A stretch of 64,000 bases of DNA from Sva-07 sp963715825. GTDB lineage: Bacteria > Actinomycetota > Acidimicrobiia > Acidimicrobiales > Ilumatobacteraceae. The stretch is from contig CAVQSI010000006.1 in NCBI GenBank assembly GCA_963715825.1, positions 118,078 to 182,077 of the forward strand, in the 5' to 3' direction. Within the stretch, counting starts at the first letter, position 1. Every line of letters begins with the position of its first letter. Below the pieces are notes generated by a model. The model was not told the DNA's origin, did no database searches, and saw only the letters and a list, made by a program, of their open reading frames with translations. The translations under genes and the position numbers were made by a program. Below are positions 16,172 through 26,792 of this stretch, in pieces.

Positions 16172-18511
16172 TCAGCCGGCGCTGGACGCGGCGCCGAGTT
16201 GCAGGGATGCTGCGCCTGGTCCGCTGCGAGCGTCAGTGGCGCGTTGTCGTGCCCCATCGACGTCGATCCAGGTGGCGTCGATGTCGAGCGATGTCGGCGC
16301 GACGGTCGGCGGTGTCCGGGTGACCAGCGTGTAGCCGTCGGCGACGTCCATCCGGCCGTCCAACTCGAGTGAGATGGTGGCGGTGTCTCCGGCCGCCAGC
16401 ACGACCGTGACCGTCGTGACGAAGTAGTCGGCCTCGGTTCCGGGTTCGGTGACGGCAACGTTGCCGTCGAGCAGTGCCCGGGTGACGGGGAGGCGGGTGA
16501 AGAACGACACCCTCGTCCGGTTGGCGCCGACCGGAAGTCCGATCGGGTTGCCGATCACGTACCCCGGCTCGCCGTCGAGCGGTGCAGCGTTGGTCAGGGT
16601 CAGCTCGAGGCGGCCGGTGGCCATGCTCGTTCGAGCGTCGGCCGTGACGTCGTAGGTGGCGTCCGCCTCGAGGAAGTAGTCGATCTTGTTGCCGACGGCG
16701 TTGTTGAACACGATCGCGAGGCCGTCGCCGGTTCCCGGTTCGGGGAGGGTGCCGGCCATGCCGATCTGCTCGATGACCGCCTGCTCATCGGGTCGAGCCA
16801 TCCAGGCGGTGAAACGACCCTGGTCGACCATTGGGCCGAGTTCGTCCAGCAGGGTGGTCGGCGGAGGCAGCGTCCCGGCGAGCAGTGTGTCGATCACGGA
16901 ACGCGAGAAACCTTCCAGCACATCGACACGGGCGTCGACCTTCGTGACGTCGTACTGCTCGTTGAGGAGGAACTCCGCCGCCGTGTCCGCAGTCAGCACC
17001 TGGTCGCTGTCCGGCAGCGGGACCGGTCCGGTGAAGTTCAGGAACCGTGCGAGCGTGTACACGTCCATGATGAACACGCCGTCGAGCTGACCGCCGCCGC
17101 TCTGCGGGTAGAGGTCGGCGATCGCCCGGCCGGTCGTGGCGATGTCCGGCGACATGTTGATGTTCTTCCACGGCTCGCTCCCGGTGGTGCCGTCGGGACC
17201 GGAGTTGAGGTTGAACGGTCCGTAGCTGACGAGCCACTCGTCGAGGCCCGCCTCCTCGCCGGTGCTGAACCGACGCACGGTGGGGTCGCCGGCCTCGTTC
17301 AGGTCGTCGGCGCGCCCGAACTTCGTCATCTCGATCTGGCCGTTGGTGACCGTCATCTCGGCCCAGTTGCCCATGAACCCGCCGCTGCCGCGCGCTTCGG
17401 CCGGCGTGGTGAAGCCGATGAAGTAGGTGCGCGGTTCGTCGCCGCCGAGCAGCGCCGGTGCCGCACTGGCGACGCTGAGGGCATCGTTGCTGCGTTGGAA
17501 CTGGGCAGCGAGCTCGTCGGCGAGTTCGTCGACCCGGTCGGCGACGGGCGGGACCAGCCAGGGGCTGTCGAGATCGGCGACGGTCTGCTGCAACGACTGG
17601 ATACGCAGTTGGATGGCGAGCAGCGGCGTCTGGATCGCCCGCACCTGGTCGATGTCGATGCGGCCGTCGGTGACGCTGAGGGCGTCGAGGTCGATGGCGT
17701 CGAGTTCCCCGCTGAGGAAGCGTGCGGCCTCGGCGGCCTCGCTGCCGAGTTCGGTGGCGGTGCGATGGTGTTGCGCGAGGCCGGGCACGAAGCGGGCCGC
17801 GGCGACGAGCGGGTTGCCGAGCCGCGACTCGGCAGCGTCGAACGATGCCGCCGCTTCGTCGAACGAGGTGCGGGCGCCGTCGATGTCGCCGTCGCCGAGT
17901 GCACGCAGGCCGGCTTCGGTCTGGGTGTTGCCGGCGCGCAGGTCGTCGGCGGCGAGGTAGCCGAAGACGCCGAGGGCCACCGTGGCGACGAACATCGTTG
18001 CACCCACTGCGACGGCGGTGACGGCGATCAGTCGACGGCTGCGGTTGGTGCGACGTGCGAAGCCGACAGCAGCCACGTAGCCGCCGAGGATCACGGCGAC
18101 CAGCGTGGATGCGCCGAGGATGACGTCGAGCTGACTGCGCGCAGCGATGTTCATGGCGATGCCGATGAGCGCCGCGTTGACGACGCCGCGCCGCCCGGGC
18201 AGCACCGGGATCACGAATCCGACGACGGATGCGACGACGCCGACGAGGGTGCCGACGATCGACAACGAGGTGAGCCCGGCGATGAGGGTGACCACGGCTG
18301 CGTCCCAGCGCAGCGCGGCGGCGCCGAGCCACGTGACGCCGCCGACGAGGACCGCGACGAGCACGGTGTCGACGAGGGGGCCGCCGGTGGGTTGTGGTCC
18401 GTCGATGGTGGCGAGCAGTCCGGCCAGTACGGAGACGACGATGACGAGCCGCCGCACTCGCGCCGGTGACCATGCGGTGCCGTCGACCGTGGACGGCGGT
18501 GCCAGGTTCAT
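16172..18511 (-). CDS. DUF4012 membrane protein
   Basis: 779 residues. Residues 1-190 hold several membrane helices (LVIVVSVLAGLLATI, TVLVAVLVGGVTWL, VVTLIAGLTSLSIVGTLVGVVASVVGFVIPVL, TMFVATVALGVFGYLA). A coiled region follows (LGDGDIDGARTSFDEAAASFDAAESRL). The rest is the extracellular DUF4012 domain: YFIGFTTPAEARGSGGFMGNWAEM, GPFNLNSGPDG, NINMSPDIATTGRAIADLYPQSGGGQLDGVFIMDVYTLARFL, LLNEQYDVTKVDARVDVL and AIVFNNAVGNKIDYFLEADATY. DUF4012 genes often occur with cell-surface polysaccharide genes in actinobacteria; the function is unknown. The frame is intact over 2.3 kb. Confidence 0.88.
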   Translation of the reverse strand: MNLAPPSTVDGTAWSPARVRRLVIVVSVLAGLLATIDGPQPTGGPLVDTVLVAVLVGGVTWLGAAALRWDAAVVTLIAGLTSLSIVGTLVGVVASVVGFVIPVLPGRRGVVNAALIGIAMNIAARSQLDVILGASTLVAVILGGYVAAVGFARRTNRSRRLIAVTAVAVGATMFVATVALGVFGYLAADDLRAGNTQTEAGLRALGDGDIDGARTSFDEAAASFDAAESRLGNPLVAAARFVPGLAQHHRTATELGSEAAEAARFLSGELDAIDLDALSVTDGRIDIDQVRAIQTPLLAIQLRIQSLQQTVADLDSPWLVPPVADRVDELADELAAQFQRSNDALSVASAAPALLGGDEPRTYFIGFTTPAEARGSGGFMGNWAEMTVTNGQIEMTKFGRADDLNEAGDPTVRRFSTGEEAGLDEWLVSYGPFNLNSGPDGTTGSEPWKNINMSPDIATTGRAIADLYPQSGGGQLDGVFIMDVYTLARFLNFTGPVPLPDSDQVLTADTAAEFLLNEQYDVTKVDARVDVLEGFSRSVIDTLLAGTLPPPTTLLDELGPMVDQGRFTAWMARPDEQAVIEQIGMAGTLPEPGTGDGLAIVFNNAVGNKIDYFLEADATYDVTADARTSMATGRLELTLTNAAPLDGEPGYVIGNPIGLPVGANRTRVSFFTRLPVTRALLDGNVAVTEPGTEADYFVTTVTVVLAAGDTATISLELDGRMDVADGYTLVTRTPPTVAPTSLDIDATWIDVDGARQRATDARSGPGAASLQLGAASSAG

Positions 18512-18653
18512 CCCGCCACCGCCGTGTGATCGTGGGCCCGCGCTGCCCGTCGAGCCGCCGCCCGCTCCGCCTTCATCGCTCGGCTCACGCTAGTGGGGCT
18601 CCGGTACGGGTGTCGGAGGTCTGACGATTCCTTGACGATTCGCCGGGTCGCGA

Positions 18654-21011
<2,358 letters not shown>

Positions 21012-21168
21012 GTCGTACCCCGTTCTGTCCGTGGATGTCTCCACAGGCAGTGGGCGCCGACGCCCCCAACTGGGAACGTGCAAGGACGAACGGCGTGCGG
21101 AACCGACGTCTGGGACCGAGATGTGAGGCCGACGTGGAGGACCGGGATGTGGGACCGCGTCCGCAGCG

Positions 21169-22641
21169 TCACGCCAGCATCGGCCGATCGCTGGGGCGGT
21201 GATCGTCGACCGGTCCGTCGGTGCCGCGAGGTCTGCCGGTGCCTGCCGGGCTGGTCGGGTGCGGCTCCGAGGCTGGTGCGCCGCGCGTGGTCGGTCGTCG
21301 ATCGATGGTGGAACCCCGATGGTCGATGGTGCCGTCGGGTCGGATCCAGGTGGCGACACGCTCGGGCGTCATCGTGACGGTCCATCGGCCCTCGTGGACG
21401 AGGTGGTGGTGCCGCTCGCACAGCGGGAGCAGGTTGTCGATGTCGGTGGGGCCGCGATCGCGGACCCAGAAGCGCACGTGGTGGATGCGGCACGCCGAGA
21501 ACGGAACCGTGCAGTCGTGGTGCCCGCAGGTGCGGTGCATTGCTCGCAGCGCCCGACGCTGCGCGCGGTTCACGGTGCGTGCGCTCCGCCCGAGTTCGAG
21601 CAGCTCGCCGTTGGTGCCGAGCACTGCGGGGATGATCTCGGCATCGCAGCACAACCGTCGCACCGTGGAGACCGGGAGTGGCACGCCGTCCTCGGTTTCG
21701 CAGATGCCGTTGGCGTGCATGCCGCCGACCAGCGTCCGCAGGTCGATGTGGACCGTGACCTCGGGGATCCGGAGCTCGATGCGGCGACAAGCGGCCTCGT
21801 CACTCGAACCGGATCTCGATCGGGACGCATCGGGCGCTGCCGGCGGCGGCCCGGCTGCGCCTGACGGCTGAGGCGCAGCGCTCGCCGGCTCCGCCGGCGT
21901 GTCGGCGGGGTCGTCGATGACGCCGCCCTGGACGGCCTCGACGAACGCATCGACCTGCATCTGCTGCCACGGAGTGCCGGCGTTGCCGTCGCGCCGTCGG
22001 CGGCGGGCGAGCGCAGCGTGGACGGCGTTCCACACGGTCGAGTCGCGCAGCGGGTCGAGTTCGAGGTGGGTGTGGTGCATCCCGCTGACCTTGTCGACCC
22101 ATCGCTTCACGTTGGATCGGGCGCGCTGGGCGTCGAGTTCGTCGGCGTCGGAGGCCGGCGGTGTGAGCCGAGCAGCGAGCTCGCGGCATCGGCGGGCGAA
22201 CACGTCGACGCGTTCGTGCGCCGCGAACCGGAGCAGTTCGTCGGCGTGTTCGTCGAAGCGGGCGCGGGTGTCGTCGTCGAGACGTCGGCGCACTGCTGCG
22301 ATCGCATCGAGGTGTCCCGCAGACACGTCGCCGCGAGTCAGGCCCTCGCCGAAGCCCGGCAACTGCTCGCCGACCTCGGCGCGATGGTTGATGGCTGCGC
22401 CTTCCCTCGACGACCGCTTGCCGACCCGGCCGAACATGGCGTCGGCGCCCGCCGACCTGCCTTCCCGCTGCAGTTCGCGGGCCCGTCGGGCGCACCGCAG
22501 GTCGAACGAATCGTGCCAGCCACGCACCCGCGCCGACATCGCCACAATGGTGTCGAGATCGGCACGGTTCAGCGCGTCGACCTCGGCCTCGAGGTCGATC
22601 AGCAGCGCGAAACCCTGGAGGACATCGCCCGGAGTCATCAT
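21169..22641 (-). CDS. DUF222 and HNH endonuclease domain protein (13E12 type)
   Basis: 490 residues. Residues 1-260 are the helical DUF222 region with many Arg/Glu. The C-terminus has an HNH nuclease module: RTCGHHDCTVPFSACRIHHVRFWVRDRGPTDIDNLLPLCERHHHLVHEGRWTV, with the HH and H metal or catalytic residues and Cys pairs. Such proteins are found in many copies in actinobacterial genomes and are sometimes linked to mobile REP13E12 elements. No element boundaries are seen here. The start at 22641 follows a purine-rich stretch. Confidence 0.88.
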   Translation of the reverse strand: MMTPGDVLQGFALLIDLEAEVDALNRADLDTIVAMSARVRGWHDSFDLRCARRARELQREGRSAGADAMFGRVGKRSSREGAAINHRAEVGEQLPGFGEGLTRGDVSAGHLDAIAAVRRRLDDDTRARFDEHADELLRFAAHERVDVFARRCRELAARLTPPASDADELDAQRARSNVKRWVDKVSGMHHTHLELDPLRDSTVWNAVHAALARRRRRDGNAGTPWQQMQVDAFVEAVQGGVIDDPADTPAEPASAAPQPSGAAGPPPAAPDASRSRSGSSDEAACRRIELRIPEVTVHIDLRTLVGGMHANGICETEDGVPLPVSTVRRLCCDAEIIPAVLGTNGELLELGRSARTVNRAQRRALRAMHRTCGHHDCTVPFSACRIHHVRFWVRDRGPTDIDNLLPLCERHHHLVHEGRWTVTMTPERVATWIRPDGTIDHRGSTIDRRPTTRGAPASEPHPTSPAGTGRPRGTDGPVDDHRPSDRPMLA

Positions 22642-22758
22642 GTTGGCCTCCCATCGAATCGAACAGAATGGAAGGGGGAGTCGGTAGGCACCACCCTAGA
22701 GAGGGGGTGTCACAGCGTTCGAAAACCAGCCCTGAGCTGGTGTTGCACCCACGATGGG

Positions 22759-24438
22759 TTACGGCACCCACCAGCCGGTGAGGTCGACGATCAGGTTGCC
22801 GCCGCTCGATGACATGAGGCAGCTGCGGTCGCCGCCGACGAGAGGGACGATCGCCCCGTTGGCGCTCACCGATCCCGGTCCCGGGTTGAGGGTGGAGGTG
22901 TCGCGCAGGGTCACGCAGTCGAACGTCGACACGAATCCACGTGCGGGTTGGTCGAGCGCGGTCACGTTGACCGACGCCGATCGCGGCGTGAGCGGCGACA
23001 GCTGCGTGCCGAGCGAGCTGAACGAGCGGACCTCGTCGGCGCTGAACGGCACGCTGCGGCGGGTGTCGAGGAGGCGGACCGGTTCGACGGCATCGTTGCC
23101 GTGGTCGTCCGCCCGCACGCCGCCGCGCCGTCCGATCTCCTCGACGTCGTCCTCGTCGTTGTCGGGGCCCGGGTACTGCCCGTCGGACCAGTGGCTGACC
23201 GATCGGCTGTACGGCGTGCCCATGATCGGACCCCAGTTGCCGTGGCCGCCGTAGTAGTCGGCGGTCGCCGTGCCGTCGTGTCGAAGCGAGAACGTGTGCC
23301 CGGCTTCGTGCGAGGCAGCCTCGGCGACCGACTTGGCGTTGCCGTTGTCCAGGTTGCCGGCGAAGACGAAGCTGGCATGGTCGGTGTTCGAGGTGAAGAC
23401 GTTGAGCAGCGCGATGCCACCGATGCGGCGCCCGGTCGCGGTGCGGAACCAGTCCGACGACGTGATCACCGTGCGGGTTCCGAACGTCGAATCATCGGTG
23501 GAACTGCGACGCAGACCGTCGACGCCCGGGTCTTCGGTGGTGACGTTCACGTCGAACGGGGCGTAGTCGTCGGCGACTCGTCGCCAGATCTCGATGATGC
23601 GGGTTCGTTCGGCGTCGGAGAACGTCGAGGGGTTGCCGTCGATGTCGTACGGCTGATTGACCGTCGTGCCGATCGACTAGCTGGTGTTCCACCACTCGTT
23701 CTCCATCACGTGGCCGTCGAAGTCGAGGTAGATCAACTTGGTCGACGTGGGCAGCGAGTGCAGTCGGAATGCGTCCGCTGGCGACACCTCTGCAGCGAGC
23801 AGCGAACCGGCGTCGTCGTGTGTCTCGCCGTGGGCGTGTGGATCGTCGTCGCCGATCTCGGCAGGTTCGATGTAGCCGACCATGCCGTCGGCGGACAGGA
23901 AGGCGGAGGGTCCTCGAGGAGGTTCCCGGCGAGCTCGTCGGCGCTGACGTCGACGTTCGCAGCGATCTCCTCGCGCACCTCCGGCGCAGCCTGGTCGAAC
24001 CACGCGGCGGCCTCGACTCCCGTTGCGACGCGTGCCTCGGCGCCGGGCGGCGCCACGTCGACGGGCAGCGGTTCCGCCCCGTCGGGCACGGCCTCGGACG
24101 GTGCAGGTGCGGACGGTGCAGGTGCGGTCGGTGGCGGCGCCGTGACCGGTGCGGCGACCGCCGGTGACGCGGTGCTCGCTGGGACGTTCGGGGGCGACGC
24201 GGTTGCCGTGGTCGTCGTGGCGGTCGGGTCGCTGCCGTCGGTCTCGGTCGGCGTCGACGGAGCGAGGACCGTTTCGACGATCGTCGTGGACGTGGTGTCG
24301 ATCGCGGGTGCTGCGGCGAGTTCGGCGGGAGGCTCGACGTCAGCCGGGCGAGTCGTCGGGCGCGCTGGCGAGCGTGATCGCGGCCGCGACGGTTCCGACC
24401 GTGACGAGCGCAGCGAGCATCGTCCGGTGCAGGCGCAT
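22759..24438 (-). CDS. Secreted zinc metalloprotease with C-terminal LDTR-type module; disrupted
   Basis: About 559 residues if read through. Start ATG at 24438 with a signal peptide (RTMLAALVTVGTVAAAITLAS), followed by a Thr/Ala/Pro linker. The catalytic domain begins KLIYLDFDGHVMENEWW and contains HEAGHTFSLRHD, a metzincin HExxHxxxxxH/D zinc site, with a GTPYSRSVSHWSDGQYPG block downstream. The last 110 residues are a VRLLDTR ... LTGWWVP module, as in several other secreted proteins here. Three breaks: a frame change near 24,345-24,370, another near 23,905, and an in-frame TAG at 23677-23679 (after NEWWNTS, before SIGTTVNQPYDIDGNPS). The frame continues coherently past the stop. Either a recent pseudogene or errors in the sequence. 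Confidence 0.75.
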
Positions 24439-24560
24439 CAGGTGCCATCGGTGGTCGTGGTGACGGACATCGTCGGCTCGTCTTCGGCCGCATCACCCCT
24501 CCACGTGAGGGTCCCTGACGACATCTTGACGCGATCTCGGACGCCCCGAGATCACTCCGC

Positions 24561-24721
24561 GATGAGCGACGGGGCCGCCGACGCCACCGTTCGCTCATCG
24601 GGCCGGGACGTGCGTGAACACGATGAGCAGGGGGCCGCCGGCGCCACCGTTCGCTCATCGGTCGGGGTGGTCCGCGGGCGCGATGAGCGAGGGGGCCGCC
24701 GGCGCCACCGTTCGCTCATCG
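24561..24721. repeat. Three tandem 40-bp hairpin repeats in a divergent promoter region
   Basis: Copies at 24561-24600, 24622-24660 and 24682-24721, separated by two unrelated 21-base spacers. Each copy begins GATGAGCGA and ends TTCGCTCATCG, so the ends form a 9-bp inverted repeat (imperfect in copy 2) around a G/C-rich centre containing GCCGGCGCC. The array lies in the 441-base region between the minus-strand metalloprotease start and the plus-strand TasA-like gene. It could be a set of regulator-binding sites or an RNA structure. It is too short and too palindromic to be a CRISPR array. Confidence 0.9.
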
Positions 24722-24879
24722 CGCTGGGTCGTGCGCTGGGATCGAGATGTGTCGCGGTCACGGACAGTGGTCGAACTTCTCAAGTAGGTCACAGCGGCGC
24801 CCGATGGATTGGCAGACGCCGGGACGAACGGCGGGCGGATGGCGGGCGCAAGGCCTGCCGGCATCACGAAAGGATCGTC

Positions 24880-25431
24880 ATGGAAACCACAGTCATTCAG
24901 CACGAAACCTCCGACCGTCGCCGCAAGGTGACCAAGTTCGCCCTGGCCGGCGTCGCCGTCCTCGGCGTGGGGGCAGCCCTCACCTCGGCCGCCTGGTCCG
25001 ACAACGTCTGGTTCGGCGGCAGCACCGACGCGGCCGACTTCGAACTGCAGGGTTGGACCGGCAGTGGGTGGCAGAACGCCGACACGCAGGCCGAAGGGAT
25101 CGTGTTGCCAGGCACGGCGTTCAACGAGATCGCCCCGGGCATCGGCGACAGCTACGAGTTCCGGGTCCGCAACGGCGGCGACATCCCGATCTATCTCAAC
25201 GACCTCCCGGTCGTCACCGTGACCGGCGGTCTCGCTGACGCGGCGACCGATCCGGCCGGCAACGTCGAGGTGACCATGGGCGACTACACGGCGACGACGC
25301 TCGCGCCCGGCGCGCAGGCCCGGATTGTCATCACGCTGACCGGCAACGACAACTTCGCCGAGGAGACGACCGGCTCGGTCGCCGTCCAGATCGTCGGCGA
25401 CTCGTCGATCGCGGCCGTCGCTGGCCCCTGA
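24880..25431 (+). CDS. TasA/CalY-like protein with SipW-type signal peptide
   Basis: 183 residues from the ATG at 24880, with a good ribosome-binding site (GAAAGGA) seven bases upstream. The N-terminus is the alternate signal peptide recognised by SipW-type peptidases: RRRKVTKFALAGVAVLGVGAALTSAAWSDNVWFGG. The mature part is a compact beta domain with a GIGDSYEFRVRNGGDIPIYLNDLP block and a closing VAVQIVGDSS strand, as in the TasA/camelysin group of fibre-forming secreted proteins. The gene precedes the signal peptidase, as expected for a dedicated substrate. Fibre formation is inference. Confidence 0.78.
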   Translation: METTVIQHETSDRRRKVTKFALAGVAVLGVGAALTSAAWSDNVWFGGSTDAADFELQGWTGSGWQNADTQAEGIVLPGTAFNEIAPGIGDSYEFRVRNGGDIPIYLNDLPVVTVTGGLADAATDPAGNVEVTMGDYTATTLAPGAQARIVITLTGNDNFAEETTGSVAVQIVGDSSIAAVAGP

Positions 25432-25455
25432 TTCCGAACACCACCTCCTCGAACT

Positions 25456-25500
25456 GAGTCCCGGTGGGGCCGTCTGACTCGGACGGCTCCACCCGGGCTC
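25456..25500 (+). terminator. Long hairpin after the TasA-like gene
   Basis: GAGTCCCGGTGGGGCCGTC pairs with GACGGCTCCACCCGGGCTC over 16 of 19 positions around a 7-base loop. It starts 25 bases after the stop of the TasA-like gene and precedes the peptidase gene by 58 bases. It may terminate most transcripts so that the structural gene is expressed above the peptidase. Confidence 0.7.
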
Positions 25501-25558
25501 GGCTCGTTCACCGCCATCGACCACCGAACACCCCCGCCATCAATCCTGCGAGGCCGCC

Positions 25559-26260
25559 ATGCGCATCATCAGATTCCTCGGCAACGTCGCCCTCTGGCTC
25601 GGCGCCGTGCTCGGCGTGATCGCCGGTGGCGTCTGGGTGGCCGGCCAGTTCGGTGTGTTGCACCCGCTGATCGTGATCTCCGGGTCGATGGAGCCGGGCA
25701 TCGGCACCGGCGACCTGCTGATCTCCCGAAACCTCGCCACCGCCGACGTCGAGGTCGGCGACGTCGTCACCCTCCCGAGTGAGATGACCGACAAGCTCGT
25801 GACCCATCGCGTGATCGAGGTCTCCCCGAACCCCGACGGCACCTGGGAGATCATGATGAAGGGCGACGCCAACGACGAACCCGACCTCGAGGTGTACACC
25901 GTCGGCGACTCGGTCCTCACCCCCGCCGTCCAGATCCCGGGCGGCGGCAAGGTCGTCTCGAAGATGATGGAGCCGGCTGTCGCGTTGCCTGTCCTGCTGT
26001 CGCTCGTCGCGCTGCTCGGCATCTCGCTGCTCGACGAACCCAAGCGGGTCGTCGTCCGCCGGATCGACCCCGACGAACCCGACGTCGACCCGGTCGCCGA
26101 CCTCGACGCCATGCTCGCGTCGGTCGGCATCGACGTGAACGACCTCGATGCGGCGCTCGCGTCCCTCGGCATCGACGTCGACGATCTCCCGGCGATCGTC
26201 CGCGAAACGCAGCGTCTCGAACAACCCACCGACGAGCGCGAGCTCGTCATGAGTGGCTAG
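25559..26260 (+). CDS. sipW: Signal peptidase I, SipW (ER-like) type
   Basis: 233 residues. Membrane helix 1 covers about residues 5-30 (FLGNVALWLGAVLGVIAGGVWVAGQF). The catalytic Ser lies in VISGSMEPGIGTGDLL. The general base is His, not Lys (LVTHRVIEV), the hallmark of the ER/SipW type. The third box is MKGDANDEPDLEVYTVGD. A second membrane helix (AVALPVLLSLVALLGISLL) and an acidic cytoplasmic tail of about 60 residues follow. It should cleave the unusual signal peptides of the genes on either side. The stop overlaps the next gene by eight bases. Confidence 0.92.
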   Translation: MRIIRFLGNVALWLGAVLGVIAGGVWVAGQFGVLHPLIVISGSMEPGIGTGDLLISRNLATADVEVGDVVTLPSEMTDKLVTHRVIEVSPNPDGTWEIMMKGDANDEPDLEVYTVGDSVLTPAVQIPGGGKVVSKMMEPAVALPVLLSLVALLGISLLDEPKRVVVRRIDPDEPDVDPVADLDAMLASVGIDVNDLDAALASLGIDVDDLPAIVRETQRLEQPTDERELVMSG

Positions 26261-26792
26261 GGGCGCGGTGACCGAGCGCGCCCGCACTGTCAGCACACTG
26301 GTGCTGTCCGCGGCGCTGGTCGCCGCGCTCGTGATGATCGTGTTCGCCCTGCCGGGACTGGACACGGCCCCCGAGTCGACAGAGGTGTCGCTCGACTTCG
26401 CCGCGTTCGTGCCCGGCGTCGAACAGGTCCAGACCACCGTCGTCGACGTGCCCGTGCCGTCACGCGTGCGTGAGGCAGGAGTCGCCGTCGCCACGGGCTT
26501 CGCCCGCGACATCGACTTCACGTTCGAGCTCTGTCAGGGCGCCGAGTGTCGGCCACTCGTCGTCGACGACATCGTCACCCCCGGCGCGTACCGCATGCAG
26601 GTCACGGCGCTGCTCGACGCGATCGCATCGCCCGGCGCGGAGGGCCAGGTGGCCGGCCGGATCCTGCTCGCTGAGTCGTCGTCGACGCCGACGTTCGATC
26701 GCTCGCAGCTCGTCTGGCTCGCCACGATCGTATTGATCGCCATGATCGCGATCGGTGTCGTCGTGCATCGGGTGCGGGTGGAGGCGTCGTGA
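26253..26792 (+). CDS. Membrane protein of the SipW operon, unknown function
   Basis: 179 residues from the GTG at 26253 (a later GTG at 26268 is also possible). A hydrophobic N-terminal segment (TLVLSAALVAALVMIVFALPGL) and a C-terminal helix (LVWLATIVLIAMIAIGVVV) flank an extracellular beta-rich domain of about 110 residues with one Cys pair (FELCQGAECRP). This topology would present a folded domain at the membrane surface. I know of no family match. It overlaps the peptidase gene by eight bases and the next gene by four, so it is certainly part of the operon. It could be an accessory to processing or a base for the surface protein. Confidence 0.75.
   Translation: MARGAVTERARTVSTLVLSAALVAALVMIVFALPGLDTAPESTEVSLDFAAFVPGVEQVQTTVVDVPVPSRVREAGVAVATGFARDIDFTFELCQGAECRPLVVDDIVTPGAYRMQVTALLDAIASPGAEGQVAGRILLAESSSTPTFDRSQLVWLATIVLIAMIAIGVVVHRVRVEAS

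Noticed and set aside
24561..24721. CRISPR-like array of three 40-bp repeats with 21-base spacers
   Set aside because: Only three units, spacers much too short, repeats are full palindromes, and no cas gene is present.
22948..25431. An 827-codon open frame on the plus strand
   Set aside because: It is antisense to the metalloprotease and reads into the TasA-like gene; the first 640 residues are Arg/Gly-rich shadow sequence. Only the end from 24,880 is a gene.
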